A stretch of DNA of 64,000 bases from Gammaproteobacteria bacterium (GTDB lineage Bacteria; Pseudomonadota; Gammaproteobacteria; Xanthomonadales; Marinicellaceae): assembly GCA_024280395.1 (NCBI GenBank), contig JAJRQG010000121.1, positions 27,771-91,770 on the forward strand. Reading direction: 5' to 3'. Positions 56,678-64,000 of the stretch are shown piece after piece (positions within the stretch are counted from its first letter, which is position 1; every line of letters begins with the position of its first letter). Under the pieces are notes generated by a model that was given only the letters and a program-made list of their open reading frames with translations, ran no database searches and had not been told where the DNA came from. Made by a program: the position numbers and the translations under genes.

Positions 56678-56767
56678 TGAGTCCTGTATTTTTAATATTC
56701 AGTCATCTCCAACAACTAATATTCACATCATTCCCGCATAGGCGTACTGGTGTCCAATTAAATTGTA

Positions 56768-56793
56768 TGATGGGCCACGCCCATCATTTTTCT
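56768..56793 (+). terminator. Intrinsic terminator after liuB
   Basis: TGATGGGC-CAC-GCCCATCA forms an 8-bp stem with a 3-nt loop, followed by TTTTTCTT. It lies about 90 bp after the liuB stop. Confidence 0.8.
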
Positions 56794-56830
56794 TCAATAG
56801 TTGTGTTTTACCTGAGCGTTCCCTAACAAG

Positions 56831-57328
56831 TCAAATCTGAGACAACTCATACCAAAAAAAGAAAGAAAAGAAAACGGCGAGAACAAAAAACCAACCATAG
56901 AATTTTCTTGCTTTAGGATTTGATTCAGATGAAAAATATTTAAATAAAGAAAATATTGCAACCAAAGATGGTGGCAAACAACCCAACAATGCTCCTTCAG
57001 TATCAGACATAACTATATACTTGTTCTTGATTTTCGTAAGTTGCCCTACTTTAAAAAAAGCACTCTTACAGTTCTTACATATTTCAATAGTCATTGAGTC
57101 CATATCTACTTTGCACAGAGACTGATTACATTGAGCACACTTTCGTTCAGACTCATGCATTTCTTCATTGTCAAAGACTTTATCCAAACAATCTGTTTCA
57201 AAGTTATACTTAAAGGCAGTTACAGCACTAGGGTTCAAGAATACACCATGACATTTCTGACAATAATGAGCATAAACATTTTCTTGTGTTTTCTTTACTA
57301 GGTTTGATTGATCATTTGGACATTTCAT
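56831..57328 (-). CDS. Zinc-ribbon (zf-TFIIB-like) membrane-tailed protein
   Basis: A 165-residue protein from ATG 57328 (MKCPND...); the frame continues 15 codons upstream to another ATG (57373), which cannot be excluded. Two Cys4 zinc ribbons are visible: CP near the N-terminus with YCQKCHGVFLN, and CAQCNQSLCKVDMDSMTIEICKNCKSAFF. Two hydrophobic helices near the C-terminus (ALLGCLPPSLVAIFSLFKYF and FYGWFFVLAVFFSFFFWY) make it a probable inner-membrane protein. Function unknown. It lies in the insertion between the two leucine-catabolism genes. Confidence 0.75.
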   Translation of the reverse strand: MKCPNDQSNLVKKTQENVYAHYCQKCHGVFLNPSAVTAFKYNFETDCLDKVFDNEEMHESERKCAQCNQSLCKVDMDSMTIEICKNCKSAFFKVGQLTKIKNKYIVMSDTEGALLGCLPPSLVAIFSLFKYFSSESNPKARKFYGWFFVLAVFFSFFFWYELSQI

Positions 57329-57503
57329 ATTTACTATTATTTCATACATTAATACAGTAATACTATAGCCCATCAGTAATATTTTATTTCTACTTGCATA
57401 TCAAGAGGCCATAAATATACCTGCATTATTAATAATAAATGATGGAATTGACAATTTTTCTGATAAAATTTACCAACCATCTATAATCTGTATTGTTCTA
57501 GTC

Positions 57504-57911
57504 ATGAATATAAAAATCAAAGAATCAAAAGACATAAAAAGAGACGAGGTAATTGCTCTTTACAATGCGAATCAGTGGAGTTCAGCAGATAAACCTGATG
57601 AATTAATGAATGCTCTGAAAAACTCACACACGCTTGTTACCGCACATGATAACGGCAACTTAATTGGCTTAGCAAATGCGATTTCGGATGGATTTTTGAT
57701 GGTTTATTATCCTCACATGCTGGTACTTCCTGAATATCAAGGTCAAGGTATTGGTCACTTGATTATGAAAAAGATGCAAGAAAAATACCGTGGATTCCAT
57801 ATGCAAATGCTAACAGCAGATGGTAAAGCTATAGATTTCTATGAAAAAGTAGGATTTGAAAAAGCGGGCAAGACTCAATCGATGTGGATATATAAAGGCG
57901 ATGAGCATTGA
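57504..57911 (+). CDS. GNAT-family N-acetyltransferase
   Basis: A 135-residue single GNAT domain. Motif A is MLVLPEYQGQGIGHLIMKKMQEKY (Q-x2-G-x-G acetyl-CoA loop), and the C-terminal AIDFYEKVGFEKAGKTQSMWIY fits motif B. It transfers an acetyl group from acetyl-CoA to an unknown amine. A TATAAT lies 15 nt before the ATG and no Shine-Dalgarno is evident, so the leader would be very short. It stands alone before a MITE-like element. Confidence 0.88.
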   Translation: MNIKIKESKDIKRDEVIALYNANQWSSADKPDELMNALKNSHTLVTAHDNGNLIGLANAISDGFLMVYYPHMLVLPEYQGQGIGHLIMKKMQEKYRGFHMQMLTADGKAIDFYEKVGFEKAGKTQSMWIYKGDEH

Positions 57912-57927
57912 CATAAAAACACCTCCC

Positions 57928-58196
57928 ATATGGAAACTCTGATAAATAGAGAATTTCTCAGCAAGCCACCAAGTGTTTAGCTGTGAGTTGAAATATAAAA
58001 AAATAGGGTCATTCCCTTTTTGAGAATTTCACCGAAGCAGATGAATGCTTGATGGCTTGCCCTGCGGGGCTTGCATAGCTTGACAACCTCTTCTTTGAAT
58101 GAAATTGAAATGGAATGACCAACCCTGCATTCATTCAAATCGACCTTGTAAAGCTATGGAGGCCTGAGATTTTTCTATTTATCAGAGCTTCCATAT
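57928..58196. mobile_element. 269-bp MITE-like element with ~33-bp terminal inverted repeats
   Basis: The arms 57928-57961 and 58164-58196 share about 28 of 33 positions as reverse complements, both containing CTCTGATAAATAGA. A nested inner pair GGTCATTCC (58007-58015) / GGAATGACC (58112-58120) occurs inside. No gene is encoded. It fills the 313-bp gap between the GNAT gene and liuC. No clear target-site duplication is visible. Confidence 0.7.
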
Positions 58197-58211
58197 TTAA
58201 CCATAATCAAA

Positions 58212-58225
58212 TATAATAAATCCCA
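58212..58225 (+). promoter_or_regulatory. -10 box of liuC; leaderless start
   Basis: TATAAT (58212-58217) is followed by 7 bases and the ATG at 58225, without a Shine-Dalgarno. At 17-bp spacing the -35 position (58189-58194, TTCCAT) falls inside the right arm of the MITE-like element. Confidence 0.5.
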
Positions 58226-59025
58226 TGAAAAAATTCTCAATGTACAAAACAATCAAAGTTAACACCGATAAACAAGGTGTTACTTATGTAACGATGGCTC
58301 GTCCTGACGTGCACAACGCTTTTAATGCTGAAATGATTGCAGAAATGACTTCTGCTTTTGAAGCTCTGGACAAAAACCTTGATACAAAAATTATCGTTTT
58401 ACAATCCGAAGGCGAGTCCTTTTCGGCAGGTGCTGATATTAACTGGATGAAATCTATGGTTAAAGCCACTCAAGCTGAAAACCAAGAAGATTCATTAAAA
58501 CTGGCAGCATTGATGCGAACCATTAATTTCTGCGGAAAAGCTGTGGTCGCCAAGGTGCAAGGGTTGGCTTTGGGCGGTGGCGTGGGTTTAATTGCTTGTT
58601 GTGACATTGTGATCGCCAATGAACAAGCCAAGTTTGGTTTAACTGAAGCCAAACTTGGATTGGTTCCGGCGGTCATTTCACCTTATGTTGTTGATGCCAT
58701 CACAGCTCGTCAAGCCAGAAGATACTTTCAAACGGCTGAAATATTTACCGCTCAACGTGGCTTAGAAATAGGTTTATTGTCAGAAATATGTCCTATCGAA
58801 CAACTCGACGAGTTGATTGCCAAACAGATTAAATGTTTATTGTCCACAGGCCCCAGTGCCAAGTTGATTAGCAAAAAACTGGTGCAATCTGTAGTTGCTA
58901 GAACCATTCCTCAACAGAAAAAACTGGATCAATATACCACCCAAGTCATTGCTTCTGTTCGGGTATCGGTTGAAGGACAACATGGATTGAAATCATTTTT
59001 GGATAAAAAGAAACCTAAGTGGTAA
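58225..59025 (+). CDS. liuC: Methylglutaconyl-CoA hydratase-like enoyl-CoA hydratase
   Basis: A 266-residue crotonase. ARPDVHNAFNAEMIAEM, SFSAGADINWMKSMVKAT (oxyanion loop with the GADINWM string typical of LiuC), VQGLALGGGVGLIACCDIVIA and FGLTEAKLGLVPAVISPYVV are visible. It should hydrate 3-methylglutaconyl-CoA to HMG-CoA in leucine catabolism, the step after MCC. In many bacteria liuB and liuC are adjacent; here they are separated by 1.5 kb. A second ATG five codons in (58240) is a possible start. Other enoyl-CoA substrates cannot be excluded. Confidence 0.83.
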   Translation: MKKFSMYKTIKVNTDKQGVTYVTMARPDVHNAFNAEMIAEMTSAFEALDKNLDTKIIVLQSEGESFSAGADINWMKSMVKATQAENQEDSLKLAALMRTINFCGKAVVAKVQGLALGGGVGLIACCDIVIANEQAKFGLTEAKLGLVPAVISPYVVDAITARQARRYFQTAEIFTAQRGLEIGLLSEICPIEQLDELIAKQIKCLLSTGPSAKLISKKLVQSVVARTIPQQKKLDQYTTQVIASVRVSVEGQHGLKSFLDKKKPKW

Positions 59026-59143
59026 CGAATAATTATCAGTGACAAAGGGGTAGTTGTTAACTATTGAACACATATTCAACTTGAAATTTAGCGTTTAAAC
59101 CCTAAATACGATAAAATTAGATAAATATAACTGAGAACAACCT

Positions 59144-59773
59144 ATGAAAAAAATACTTTCTTTTGCCTTAATCGGCCTATTTACTTCTATTTCTGCTTTT
59201 TCAGCACCCGTCTTGGTGAAAATGGAAACCAATCGTGGCGATATCATTTTAGAGTTGGATCAAGATAAAGCACCCATTAGTGTCGCCAACTTTTTACAGT
59301 ATGCCAAAGATGGTTACTATGACGGGACTGTTTTTCATCGTGTCATCAGTACATTTATGATTCAAGGGGGTGGATTCGACGAAGATTTAACCCGAAAATC
59401 AACAAAATCACCTATTCAGAATGAAGCATCAAATGGACTAAAAAACCTTCGCGGCACCATAGCAATGGCAAGAACAGGCGCACCTCATTCAGCTACTTCA
59501 CAGTTTTTTATCAATGTTCAAGACAATCAATCATTGGATTTCACTGGTGAAGACAATGGCAGAACTTGGGGTTATGCTGTATTTGGGAAAGTCATACAGG
59601 GAATGGATGTGGTAGATGAAATTCGTTTCACTCCAACCGGTCCCAACCCTCCTTTTCGCAGTGATGTTCCCATCAAAACTATGTTAATTAAATCAGTAAA
59701 AGTGATTGATGCAATACCCAGTGCTACTGAACAAGCAGTTGAAGTTCCAAAAGCCGTTGCTAAAACAAAATAA
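59144..59773 (+). CDS. ppiA: Periplasmic cyclophilin-type peptidyl-prolyl isomerase
   Basis: A 209-residue protein with a signal peptide (MKKILSFALIGLFTSISAFS, cleavage near FSA-PV). Cyclophilin motifs: METNRGDIILELDQDKAPISVANFLQYA, YYDGTVFHRVISTFMIQGGGF (catalytic Arg in FHRV), GTIAMARTGAPHSATSQFFIN and GYAVFGKVIQGMDVV. It helps fold envelope proteins. The C-terminal ~18 residues are a Val/Ala/Lys-rich tail absent from typical PpiA. It lies 7 bp before lpxH and is probably co-transcribed. Confidence 0.93.
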   Translation: MKKILSFALIGLFTSISAFSAPVLVKMETNRGDIILELDQDKAPISVANFLQYAKDGYYDGTVFHRVISTFMIQGGGFDEDLTRKSTKSPIQNEASNGLKNLRGTIAMARTGAPHSATSQFFINVQDNQSLDFTGEDNGRTWGYAVFGKVIQGMDVVDEIRFTPTGPNPPFRSDVPIKTMLIKSVKVIDAIPSATEQAVEVPKAVAKTK

Positions 59774-59780
59774 TAACTAA

Positions 59781-60494
59781 GTGACTGATAACACGCTATT
59801 TATAGCTGATTTACATCTCAACGATAATCAGCCTGAAATCTATCAACGATTTAAAGTATTCATAGACAGTAAAGCCCGAAATGCTCGGGCTTTATATATT
59901 CTGGGAGATTTATTTGAATATTATTTGGGCGATGATGCTTTAACTAGAGTTGCCCAACAAGTCAGTCAAGACTTATTGGAGCTATCAAACAAGTACCACA
60001 CTTCTTGTTTTTTCATGGCGGGTAATCGTGACTTTTTACTGGCCAAAGATTTCGCCATTTCAGCTGATCTAACCTTGCTTGCCGATTCAAGCAACATTCA
60101 ATTAGACAATCATAAAGTTATTCTGACCCATGGCGATGCTTTGTGTGCTGACGATTTGGAATATCAAAAAGTAAGAACCCAATTGCGATCACCTAAATGG
60201 CAACAATGGTTTTTAAACCAAACTATCAAAGAACGCATTGAATTTGCCCAACAAGCAAGGGTTCAAAGTCAAACTCACACTCAATCAGCATCCGATGAAA
60301 TCATGGATGTTAATGCCAAAGCCGTTGACAATTTGTTTAAACAACACAACACCCAGTTTATGATTCACGGGCACACCCATCGCCCTGCTTTTCACCTTAC
60401 AAATTCACAACAAAGAATGGTTGTAGGCGATTGGCATTATCAAACCAGTTACATAGAATACAAAAATAACTACTTTCAACTGATTGCTTACTGA
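59781..60494 (+). CDS. lpxH: UDP-2,3-diacylglucosamine diphosphatase
   Basis: A 237-residue metallophosphoesterase of the lipid A pathway, producing lipid X from UDP-2,3-diacylglucosamine at the inner membrane surface. The start is GTG. Motifs: FIADLHLNDNQPEIYQRF, LYILGDLFEYYLGDD, FMAGNRDFLLAKDFA, ILTHGDALCADD, and MIHGHTHRPAFH, giving the full di-manganese ligand set. YQKVRTQLRSPKWQQWFLNQTI is the lid helix. It follows ppiA closely, as the cyclophilin-lpxH order is conserved in gammaproteobacteria. Confidence 0.95.
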   Translation: MTDNTLFIADLHLNDNQPEIYQRFKVFIDSKARNARALYILGDLFEYYLGDDALTRVAQQVSQDLLELSNKYHTSCFFMAGNRDFLLAKDFAISADLTLLADSSNIQLDNHKVILTHGDALCADDLEYQKVRTQLRSPKWQQWFLNQTIKERIEFAQQARVQSQTHTQSASDEIMDVNAKAVDNLFKQHNTQFMIHGHTHRPAFHLTNSQQRMVVGDWHYQTSYIEYKNNYFQLIAY

Positions 60495-60562
60495 AATATC
60501 ACTATGTTTTGTGATAAAATGGGCGTTTAAATAAACACGTTCAAGATTAAAAGAGGACATAC

Positions 60563-62044
60563 ATGACTGTTTTAGACAAATTACACGCCATTCGTGCATC
60601 AAAAGGGGATGTATTAACCAAAGGACTATCCGATGATATCGTCAACAAGTTTCTCGCATCAGACCAAACGTTGGCCCATGCCATAGAAATTGCGTATGAA
60701 AACTTCAAAGTAATTAAAAGTGAATTTCCAGATTTAGTTGAGATGGATGAACCTGCTCAATTGAAAGAAGTACACAAAGATTTTATCAATTTCTATTCTG
60801 ATGATGCCATCAACCCTTATGTGTCATTAGCCGGTAAAGGTGCATGGTTAATAACGCTTAAAGGCGCTGTGATTCATGACAATGGCGGTTATGGAATGCT
60901 GGGTGCTGGACATGCACCGGATTATGTTTTAGAAACCATGGCGCGTCCACATGTGATGGCAAACATCATGACACCCTCTGTGCTACAAATGAAATTAAGC
61001 CAAGCCATCAAACGTGAAGTCGGCCACACCCAAGGCGCTTGCCCATTTGACAAATTTTTGTGCATGAATTCAGGTTCAGAATCCGTAACAGTGGCAGCCA
61101 GGATTTCTGATATCAATGCCAAAAACATGACAGATGCTGGCGGCAAACATGCTGGGAAAGAAATCAAAATCATGGCTTTAGAAGGCGCATTTCATGGCCG
61201 CACTGACCGCCCTGCTCAATATTCTGATTCATCACTTCCTGGTTACAAGAAAAACTGTGCCTCATTTGCCGGACGTGACAACTTAATCACTATTCCCATC
61301 AATGATATTGATGCGCTTAAAGCGGCCTTTGCCATGGTAGATGCCGATAACGTATTTGTTGAATCATTCTTTATTGAACCGGTAATGGGTGAAGGCAATC
61401 CAGGTATGGGCTTAACTAGAGAATTTTATGATGCCGCTCGTGCTTTGACCAAAGAACGCGGTACATTGTTATTGATTGACTCCATTCAAGCTGGTCTTCG
61501 TGCTCAAGGTTGCTTGTCTATTGTTGATTACCAAGGCTTTGGTGGGATCCAAGCACCCGATATGGAAACTTATTCAAAAGCGCTTAACGCTGGACATTAT
61601 CCATTATCAGTTTTAGCCATGACACCAACTGCGGCTTCAATCTATGTTAAAGGCGTTTATGGTAACACCATGACAGCCAACCCTAAAGCGATGGATGTGG
61701 CCTGTGAAGTTTTATCTAGAGTTGATGATGATTTCAGAAACAACATTTTAGAACGTGGCAAAGAGTTTGTTGATAAATTAAACGGACTAAAAGAAAAACT
61801 CAATGGCCTTGTCACCAATGTCCAAGGAACAGGTTTATTGTTCTCTTGCGAATTGGCTCCTCAATTTAAAGCCTATGGCACTGATTCAATTGAAGAGTTT
61901 ATGCGTTATAATGGTGTCGGTGTTATCCATGGTGGTGAAAACTCACTCCGGTTTACACCGCATTTTGCCATTACTAGCGAAGAAGTGGACTTGATTATTG
62001 ATGCGGTTGAATATGCCGTATTAAATGGCCCAAAAGCCAAATAA
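60563..62044 (+). CDS. Atypical class III PLP-dependent aminotransferase
   Basis: The protein has 493 residues. The fold is class III: HDNGGYGMLGAGHAPDYV, CMNSGSESVTVAARI (phosphate cup), MALEGAFHGRTDRPAQYSD, and YSKALNAGHYPLS with the PLP lysine. The usual DEVQ(T/S)G motif reads LLIDSIQAGLRAQG: the Asp is kept but Glu is replaced by Ser. About 90 extra N-terminal residues precede the core. It resembles lysine 6-/diaminobutyrate-type enzymes only in fold, and the substrate is unknown. Strong SD AGAGGA. It is followed 4 bp later by a small Arg-rich gene. Confidence 0.85.
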   Translation: MTVLDKLHAIRASKGDVLTKGLSDDIVNKFLASDQTLAHAIEIAYENFKVIKSEFPDLVEMDEPAQLKEVHKDFINFYSDDAINPYVSLAGKGAWLITLKGAVIHDNGGYGMLGAGHAPDYVLETMARPHVMANIMTPSVLQMKLSQAIKREVGHTQGACPFDKFLCMNSGSESVTVAARISDINAKNMTDAGGKHAGKEIKIMALEGAFHGRTDRPAQYSDSSLPGYKKNCASFAGRDNLITIPINDIDALKAAFAMVDADNVFVESFFIEPVMGEGNPGMGLTREFYDAARALTKERGTLLLIDSIQAGLRAQGCLSIVDYQGFGGIQAPDMETYSKALNAGHYPLSVLAMTPTAASIYVKGVYGNTMTANPKAMDVACEVLSRVDDDFRNNILERGKEFVDKLNGLKEKLNGLVTNVQGTGLLFSCELAPQFKAYGTDSIEEFMRYNGVGVIHGGENSLRFTPHFAITSEEVDLIIDAVEYAVLNGPKAK

Positions 62045-62048
62045 AAAT

Positions 62049-62309
62049 ATGTCAGATAAAGATAACATAGACGAAAACAATGAACGGCGATTTGAAGAGC
62101 GCCGTTCTACTTCTCTGCCCGATGACTTTGTCAATCGCCGTAAAGGTGGTGAGCGCAGAAAAGAAGACCTTCCCATAGATTTTCCAGATAGAAGGAAAAG
62201 CCAAAGACGGGCTCCAATCGTCGGTGTTGACTTTAAAGACAGAAGAAAAACCAAACGCAGAAAAGACAAACTAGATAAAGACAAACTAGAAAAAAATTCA
62301 GATTCATAA
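62049..62309 (+). CDS. Small Arg/Lys-rich protein with three tandem DF-x2-RRK repeats
   Basis: An 86-residue, very hydrophilic protein beginning MSDKDNIDENNERRFEERR; an in-frame ATG 24 nt upstream lies within the aminotransferase gene. Three tandem modules follow a common pattern: DDFVNRRKGGERRK, IDFPDRRKSQRR and VDFKDRRKTKRRK. The tail alternates Lys and Asp (KDKLDKDKLEK). It has no hydrophobic core and is probably disordered, perhaps binding nucleic acid or an acidic partner. It sits 4 bp after the aminotransferase and 38 bp before asnS. No clear family. Confidence 0.65.
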   Translation: MSDKDNIDENNERRFEERRSTSLPDDFVNRRKGGERRKEDLPIDFPDRRKSQRRAPIVGVDFKDRRKTKRRKDKLDKDKLEKNSDS

Positions 62310-62347
62310 AATTCAATTAATCCAACAATTTATTCAGGAAAATACCC

Positions 62348-63772
62348 ATGACAGACATTTCTGTTGATATTTCAATCAAACAAGCTTTACAAGGCGAAAT
62401 CGCCTTTGATACAGACGTAATCATCAAAGGATGGGTACGCAACCGCCGTGACTCAAAGGCGGGATTTTCATTTATTATTATGCACGATGGCTCATGCTTC
62501 GATGGCATTCAAGTAATTGCCGACAGCTCATTAGAAAACTATGCAGATGAAATTAAACATTTAACAACTGGCTGTTCTGCTATTATTCACGGAAAATTGG
62601 TTAAATCAGGAGGCAAAGGACAGTCCTGTGAAATTCAAGCCAGTGCAGTTGAAGTTACGGGCATGGTAGAAGACCCTGAAACTTATCCAGTGCAACCCAA
62701 ACGCCATACCATGGAATTTTTGCGCACAGTTGCACACTTGCGCCCTCGCACCAATACATTTAGTGCCATGACCCGTGTTCGCAATACTTTGTCTCAAGCG
62801 GTACATCGTTTTTTTCACGAACGTGGTTACTGTTGGATAAGTACTCCGATTATAACTGCCAGTGATTGTGAAGGTGCTGGTGACATGTTTAGAGTGACAC
62901 AATTAGACTTAGCCAACGTTCCCTTGATAGACAAAGGGACTGATAAAGAAGCCGTAGATTATTCGAAAGATTTCTTCGGTAAAGAAACCTATCTAACTGT
63001 TTCTGGACAACTTAATGTAGAAACTCATGCATTGGCTCTGTCTAAAGTTTATACATTTGGCCCAACTTTTAGAGCCGAAAACTCCAATACTACCAGACAC
63101 TTGGCCGAATTTTGGATGATTGAACCAGAAGTGGCATTCAATGACCTAAATGACAATGCAGATTTGGCAGAAGATTTTTTGAAATATGTATTTAATGCTG
63201 TTTTAGAAGAAAATGCCGATGATATGCAGTTCTTTGATAAATTTGTACAAAAAGGAGTTATTGAGCGTCTGGAATCTTTCCAAACCGATGCCTTTGCCCG
63301 TGTAGATTATACCGATGCAGTAGACATATTGATTAAATCTAGCAAGAAATTTGAGTACAAAGTTGAATGGGGTGTAGAACTTCAAACCGAACATGAACGT
63401 TATTTGGCTGAAGAATATTACAAAAAACCCACCGTCATCATGAACTATCCTAAAAGTATCAAACCATTCTACATGCATGTCAATGATGATGACAAAACTG
63501 TTGCTTGTATGGATGTACTCGTTCCGGGCATTGGTGAATTAATCGGCGGCTCGCAGCGTGAAGCCCGTTTAGATGTCCTAATAGAACGCATGAAAGAACA
63601 CGATTTGGATTTAGAAGAATACAAATGGTATATCGACCTCCGTAGATATGGAACAGTACCACATGCTGGCTTCGGTTTGGGCTTTGAGCGTTTGGTCAGT
63701 TATGTAACCGGCATACAAAATATCCGCGATGTTATCGCCTTCCCAAGAACACCTGGTAATGCTAAATTTTAA
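62348..63772 (+). CDS. asnS: Asparaginyl-tRNA synthetase
   Basis: A 474-residue class IIb synthetase charging tRNA-Asn. The N-terminal OB fold ([25 protein letters not shown]) binds the anticodon. Motif 2 [26 protein letters not shown] and motif 3 [30 protein letters not shown] are complete. Length matches AsnS (~466). Good SD (AGGAAAATACCC before ATG). It is probably expressed with the small upstream gene as well as from its own signals. Confidence 0.97.
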   Translation: MTDISVDISIKQALQGEIAFDTDVIIKGWVRNRRDSKAGFSFIIMHDGSCFDGIQVIADSSLENYADEIKHLTTGCSAIIHGKLVKSGGKGQSCEIQASAVEVTGMVEDPETYPVQPKRHTMEFLRTVAHLRPRTNTFSAMTRVRNTLSQAVHRFFHERGYCWISTPIITASDCEGAGDMFRVTQLDLANVPLIDKGTDKEAVDYSKDFFGKETYLTVSGQLNVETHALALSKVYTFGPTFRAENSNTTRHLAEFWMIEPEVAFNDLNDNADLAEDFLKYVFNAVLEENADDMQFFDKFVQKGVIERLESFQTDAFARVDYTDAVDILIKSSKKFEYKVEWGVELQTEHERYLAEEYYKKPTVIMNYPKSIKPFYMHVNDDDKTVACMDVLVPGIGELIGGSQREARLDVLIERMKEHDLDLEEYKWYIDLRRYGTVPHAGFGLGFERLVSYVTGIQNIRDVIAFPRTPGNAKF

Positions 63773-63785
63773 ATCACATTCGTAG

Positions 63786-63807
63786 TGGGTCACCTATGTG
63801 TGGCCCA
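63786..63807 (+). terminator. Probable terminator hairpin after asnS
   Basis: TGGGTCAC pairs with GTGGCCCA (8 bp with one G-T pair, 6-nt loop), followed by TTATTTGTT. It starts 14 bp after the asnS stop. The U-tract is interrupted. The remaining ~190 bp to the window end show no gene I can support. Confidence 0.5.
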
Positions 63808-64000
63808 TTATTTGTTGAATGACTGTTTAGTAACGCGGTGTTTTTATTTAAACTACACTGTCATCCTATGCTAACACAAGTTCAATTTTAATAGGATGTA
63901 TAATTAGAACTAGGAGAAAGGAATAAGGCCGTGGCTGTCATGAGTTCTTAGAAACTGTTCGCAATGCTGGCCACCTTTCTCTGCCTTACAAAAAACCGGA

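Noticed and set aside
57374..57503. tRNA or small RNA genes in this and other intergenic gaps (17632-17784, 49140-49319, 59026-59143, 63808-64000)
   Set aside because: Looked for cloverleaf features (GTTCRA T-loop, acceptor stem pairing) and found none.

Overview
The window reads as chromosome of a low-GC, AT-rich marine-type gammaproteobacterium. Supporting evidence is the conserved blocks gshB-tonB-yqgE-yqgF-pyrB and pilG-pilI-pilJ-pilK-chpA-chpB-chpC, the lolCD-comEC arrangement, TonB-dependent uptake, and LpxH, Lol and DpaA/YafK, which imply an outer membrane. An ECF sigma, heme peroxidase-like and TPR-CHAT cluster together with this gene order makes me think of Marinicella-like bacteria. 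That genus-level guess is inference. I see no rRNA, tRNA, CRISPR array, prophage or intact transposase gene.

Layout. 1-6.5 kb: 3' part of an S1/P1 nuclease, a lipoprotein M1 aminopeptidase, and a fragmentary phenylacetate module (paaG and a paaH-like gene on -, paaY on +). 6.5-12.9 kb: a tightly coupled five-gene minus-strand operon: ECF sigma factor, membrane anti-sigma-like protein, animal-type heme peroxidase homologue, unknown small protein, and a secreted TPR-CHAT putative protease. This is the best candidate for an undescribed system. 13-18.7 kb: periplasmic DpaA-type enzyme, TonB-dependent receptor, CAT-like acetyltransferase, two small c-type cytochromes and an exported protein. 18.7-23.1 kb: cobalamin genes (btuF, PduO-type adenosyltransferase) and glycine cleavage genes (gcvT, gcvH, gcvPA), with a palindromic repeat between gcvH and gcvPA.

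23.1-28 kb: membrane protein, comEC, lolD and one LolC/E-type permease. 28-39.5 kb: a full Pil-Chp twitching/surface-sensing chemosensory operon. Its giant hybrid kinase ChpA carries 35 tandem acidic heptads encoded by a 21-bp repeat. 40-43.8 kb: gshB-tonB-like-yqgE-yqgF-pyrB. 43.7-49.1 kb: ceramidase-like membrane protein, class I aminotransferase, signal peptidase I, a 0.57-kb repeat-filled gap, and ovoA (ovothiol synthesis). 49.3-55 kb: TraB-family protein, dusB, a large DUF349 protein and a cold-shock/DUF1294 protein. 55-59 kb: leucine/isovalerate catabolism genes (methylcrotonyl-CoA carboxylase beta, methylglutaconyl-CoA hydratase) separated by a zinc-ribbon protein, an acetyltransferase and a MITE-like element. 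59-64 kb: cyclophilin, lpxH, an atypical class III aminotransferase, a small Arg-rich repeat protein and asnS.

Functional threads. ComEC and Pil-Chp are both tied to type IV pili and possibly DNA uptake. Glutathione and ovothiol synthesis sit 6 kb apart as thiol redox defence. BtuF and the adenosyltransferase point to cobalamin salvage. Three catabolic genes (paaY, the MCC beta gene, liuC) share a -10 box exactly 7 nt before ATG with no Shine-Dalgarno, suggesting leaderless mRNAs.
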